A stretch of DNA of 64,000 bases from Anderseniella sp039978075 (GTDB lineage: Bacteria; Pseudomonadota; Alphaproteobacteria; Rhizobiales; Aestuariivirgaceae), in NCBI GenBank assembly GCA_039978075.1, contig JBDWCA010000014.1, positions 153,206 to 217,205 on the forward strand, given 5' to 3'. Both the position numbers and the translations under genes were made by a program. How positions within the stretch are numbered: position 1 is the first letter of the stretch; each line of letters starts with the position of its first letter. The notes under the pieces were generated by a model. The model did no database searches and was not told where the DNA came from. It saw only the letters and a list, made by a program, of their open reading frames with translations. Positions 61,854 through 64,000 of the stretch are shown piece after piece.

Positions 61854-63449
61854 TTACTCAGCCATCCACCAGCGTTCGCCGTTCTTGTGACCGTCCAGTT
61901 CCCAGTTGTTGGCCCATTTTTCCGGCGTGCTGATTTTCTTGGAAACCGCATGCGTGTAAGCCATGAACATTGGAATGATGGTGCCACCGTCGTCGCGGAC
62001 GAGATTCTGCATCTCGACATACATTTCACGGCGTTTCGTTGCATCCAGTTCTGAACGGGCCTGGACCAGGATTTCATTGAACCGGTCATTGTCCCACTTG
62101 GACTCGTTCCAGTCCGCACCCTTGGAATAGATCTGCGAGAACACCCAGTCTTCGGTCGGGCGTCCACCCCAGTAGCCACCGATGAACGGCTTCTTGAGCC
62201 ATACATCATCCCAGTAGGCATCATCGGCTTCGCGCACCACGTTGATGGTGATGCCGGCTGCCTTGCAGGATTCCGCAAACAGCTGGGCGGCATCAACAGC
62301 ACCTTCAAATGCTGTATCTGCCACGCTGAGATCAACCTTGAGGTTTTCCATGCCGGCCTTCTTGAGGAAGGATTTGGCTTTCTCAGGATCGTACACACGC
62401 TGTGGCATTTCTTCCGGCGTTGCACGGTAGATGTTGGCTGGACCGACAGGTGAATCATTGCCGACTTCACCCTGGCCGAGCAGGATCTTCTTGACGAATT
62501 CCTCACGGTTAATGGCGTGTTTGAGGGCCATGCGAACATTGTTGTCGGAAAACGGCGCCGTGTCACAGTGCATTGGCAGCACGGCATGCTTGTTACCCGT
62601 AACAGGACGGATGTCGACATTCGGATCTCTTTGAAGCAGGGCTACAGTCTTGAGGTCCAGGTTCGACATGGAATGCAGCGCACCGGTGCGAACACCTGTA
62701 GTACGGGCGTTTGCATCTGCCACGAACAGGTTTTCAATGCTCTCGAAATAAGCCGCATTCTCTTTCCAGTAATTCGGATTGCGCTTTACCTGCGTTGCCA
62801 CGCCGGGTTCGAATTTCTCGAGGCTGTAGCCGCCGGTTCCAACACCGTCTTCCCAGGCCATTTTGCCGTCATCCTTGGCCGGGCAAATCATCAGGTGGTA
62901 ATCGGACACGATGAACGGCCAGTCGGCATTGCCGCCTTCGAGTTCAAACATGACCATGTCGCCGTCAGCCTTGACGTCCTTGATCTGCTTGACCAGGCCC
63001 TTGGCGCCGGACTTTGAATCTTCACCTCGGTGATGATTGAAGGATGCCACAATGTCCTTGGCGTCCAGTGTCTTGCCATTGTGGAATTCAACGTCCTTGC
63101 GAACCTTGAAAGCCCAGTTCTTTGCATCGCTGGACTCCCAGCTTTCCGCAAGTTCCGAGCGTAACTGACCGTCCGGTGACATTTCAGTCAGGTTGTTCCT
63201 GAGCTGATTGCCAACATTGATCATGAATGAATCATTGGTTTGTGCTGGATCAAGCACGTCCTTGGTGCCGCCACCGGTCAAGGAATTGATATAGTGGCCG
63301 CCTTTTTTTGGCGTAGCTGCTTTGGCCTTGTCGAACATTGAGCCGGCCAGTCCGGCTGCCACGCCGCCAGCAACGGCATACTGAATAAATTCGCGCCTGG
63401 ATACCTTCGGCGATTTCAAAACCCGGTTGAGTTTGTCTTTGTCTGACAT
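61854..63449 (-). CDS. ABC transporter substrate-binding protein, oligopeptide family (family 5)
   Basis: A 531-residue periplasmic binding protein of the DppA/OppA type. The N-terminus has a twin-arginine-like signal (SRREFIQYAVAGGVAAGL, residues about 17-34). The mature part has the LTEMSPDGQLRSELAESWE and HNGKTLDAKDIVASFNHHR blocks of the family. No permease or ATPase is encoded within the window, and a terminator follows it, so it is an orphan here. GGGAGA lies upstream of ATG 63449. Confidence 0.92.
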   Translation of the reverse strand: MSDKDKLNRVLKSPKVSRREFIQYAVAGGVAAGLAGSMFDKAKAATPKKGGHYINSLTGGGTKDVLDPAQTNDSFMINVGNQLRNNLTEMSPDGQLRSELAESWESSDAKNWAFKVRKDVEFHNGKTLDAKDIVASFNHHRGEDSKSGAKGLVKQIKDVKADGDMVMFELEGGNADWPFIVSDYHLMICPAKDDGKMAWEDGVGTGGYSLEKFEPGVATQVKRNPNYWKENAAYFESIENLFVADANARTTGVRTGALHSMSNLDLKTVALLQRDPNVDIRPVTGNKHAVLPMHCDTAPFSDNNVRMALKHAINREEFVKKILLGQGEVGNDSPVGPANIYRATPEEMPQRVYDPEKAKSFLKKAGMENLKVDLSVADTAFEGAVDAAQLFAESCKAAGITINVVREADDAYWDDVWLKKPFIGGYWGGRPTEDWVFSQIYSKGADWNESKWDNDRFNEILVQARSELDATKRREMYVEMQNLVRDDGGTIIPMFMAYTHAVSKKISTPEKWANNWELDGHKNGERWWMAE

Positions 63450-63682
63450 AATGAATTTGTCTCCCTGTGATACTCCCGAACGGACAGATAAACGTCCGGT
63501 CGTGAAGATAGTGCAACAAGTTTTACCCAAAACACCAGAGCTAACCGCACAGGTTAGTAAATCTTGACGTGAGTTGAGAACGGCCGGTTTTTGCAAAGGC
63601 TCGTTTGAGGGGTTGCAGCGCAGTGGCTTCATTGACAAACTGCGCCGCATTTATAACGCCGTTTTGAGTTGGAGGGCAGACA

Positions 63683-64000
63683 ATGAAAACCCGTGCAGCC
63701 GTAGCATTTGAGGCCGGTAAACCGCTGGAAATCGTCGAAGTGGACCTGGAAGGTCCCAAGGCCGGCGAGGTGCTGGTCGAGATCAAGGCGACCGGTATCT
63801 GCCACACCGATGAGTTCACCCGCTCCGGCGATGATCCCGAAGGCGCGTTTCCTGCCATCCTGGGCCATGAAGGCGCCGGTGTGGTGCTTGAGGTCGGGCC
63901 CGGTGTTACCTCGTTAGAAGTGGGCGATCATGTCATCCCGCTGTATACGCCTGAGTGCCGCGAGTGCGAGTATTGCCTCAATCCGAAAACCAATCTGTGC
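63683..64000 (+). CDS. frmA: S-(hydroxymethyl)glutathione dehydrogenase, N-terminal part
   Basis: The first 106 codons of a class III alcohol dehydrogenase; the gene runs off the right edge. Glutathione-dependent formaldehyde oxidation is the usual role. Catalytic zinc ligand Cys in TGICHTDEFT and His in LGHEGAG are present, as are structural zinc cysteines in CRECEYC ... C. GGAGGG precedes the ATG at 63683. It is divergent from the binding-protein gene. Confidence 0.93.
   Translation, partial: MKTRAAVAFEAGKPLEIVEVDLEGPKAGEVLVEIKATGICHTDEFTRSGDDPEGAFPAILGHEGAGVVLEVGPGVTSLEVGDHVIPLYTPECRECEYCLNPKTNLC

Noticed and set aside
1..64000. Mobile elements, CRISPR arrays, tRNA and rRNA genes
   Set aside because: None seen: no transposase, integrase or phage gene, no regularly spaced repeats, and no cloverleaf-like sequence in the intergenic gaps.

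Overview
The window looks like chromosomal DNA of a heterotrophic alphaproteobacterium, most likely a free-living and possibly marine member of Hyphomicrobiales/Rhizobiales. The best single marker is a circularly permuted, two-piece ssrA (tmRNA) gene near 56.5-56.85 kb whose tag reads ANDNYAEARLAA, the rhizobial-type tag. Other alphaproteobacterial signs are DUF1127, DUF2853, DUF4169, DUF1203, an SspB-type ClpX adaptor and Aap/Pot-style ABC transporters. I see no insertion sequence, integrase, prophage, CRISPR array, tRNA or rRNA gene; most of the window is dense, ordinary chromosome.

Layout: 0-7.1 kb holds an aquaporin-like fragment, an FMN-binding glutamate-synthase-like protein, an SDR, recN, ligA and a DUF1203 protein. 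7.2-15.1 kb is a catabolic module: a Rieske oxygenase convergent with a spermidine/putrescine-type ABC transporter, then a trimethylamine/dimethylamine dehydrogenase-family flavoenzyme. Matching TetR-like palindromes precede the Rieske gene and the transporter operon. 15.4-17.4 kb has two complete azlCD pairs in tandem. 17.4-27 kb is mostly housekeeping (aminopeptidase P, DUF1127, prmA, a c-type cytochrome, an FAD monooxygenase, small secreted proteins, a UvrD/PcrA helicase). 27-32.3 kb is a second methylated-amine block: a LysR regulator, a non-pyrrolysine MttB-family protein and a divergent FAD/GcvT demethylase.

32.3-34.1 kb carries a stand-alone cis-prenyltransferase (uppS-like) and a two-gene operon of a membrane protein and a winged-helix regulator; both carry the same 17-bp near-palindrome. 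34.1-40.6 kb is a candidate catabolic regulon: a polar amino-acid ABC transporter, an alpha/beta hydrolase, a 4-OT-like tautomerase and a luciferase-like monooxygenase, divergent from a LysR gene across a perfect 10+10 bp inverted repeat. 40.6-52.9 kb has an AsmA-like protein, a D-lactate/glycolate-type dehydrogenase, a hotdog thioesterase, a ClC chloride channel, an adenylate cyclase, small DUF/RHH proteins, fumC and a PHP-domain hydrolase.

53-57.4 kb contains two tandem secreted Arg/Cys-rich paralogs with duplicated promoter and terminator, mepA, sspB, a secreted cupredoxin-like protein, ssrA and a DUF2853 gene. 57.5-61.4 kb is a compact thyA-GNAT-folA-amine oxidase-ttcA run. The window ends with an orphan oligopeptide-type binding protein and the start of glutathione-dependent formaldehyde dehydrogenase (frmA-like).

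Taken together, several parts could serve use of N-methylated or quaternary amines: uptake (Pot system), oxygenation or demethylation (Rieske, TMADH-like, GcvT-FAD, MttB-like) and formaldehyde oxidation (FrmA). Substrates cannot be read from sequence. The best candidates for something undescribed are the Rieske/Pot regulon, the LLM-tautomerase-hydrolase-ABC cluster, the uppS operator pair and the Arg/Cys-rich secreted pair.
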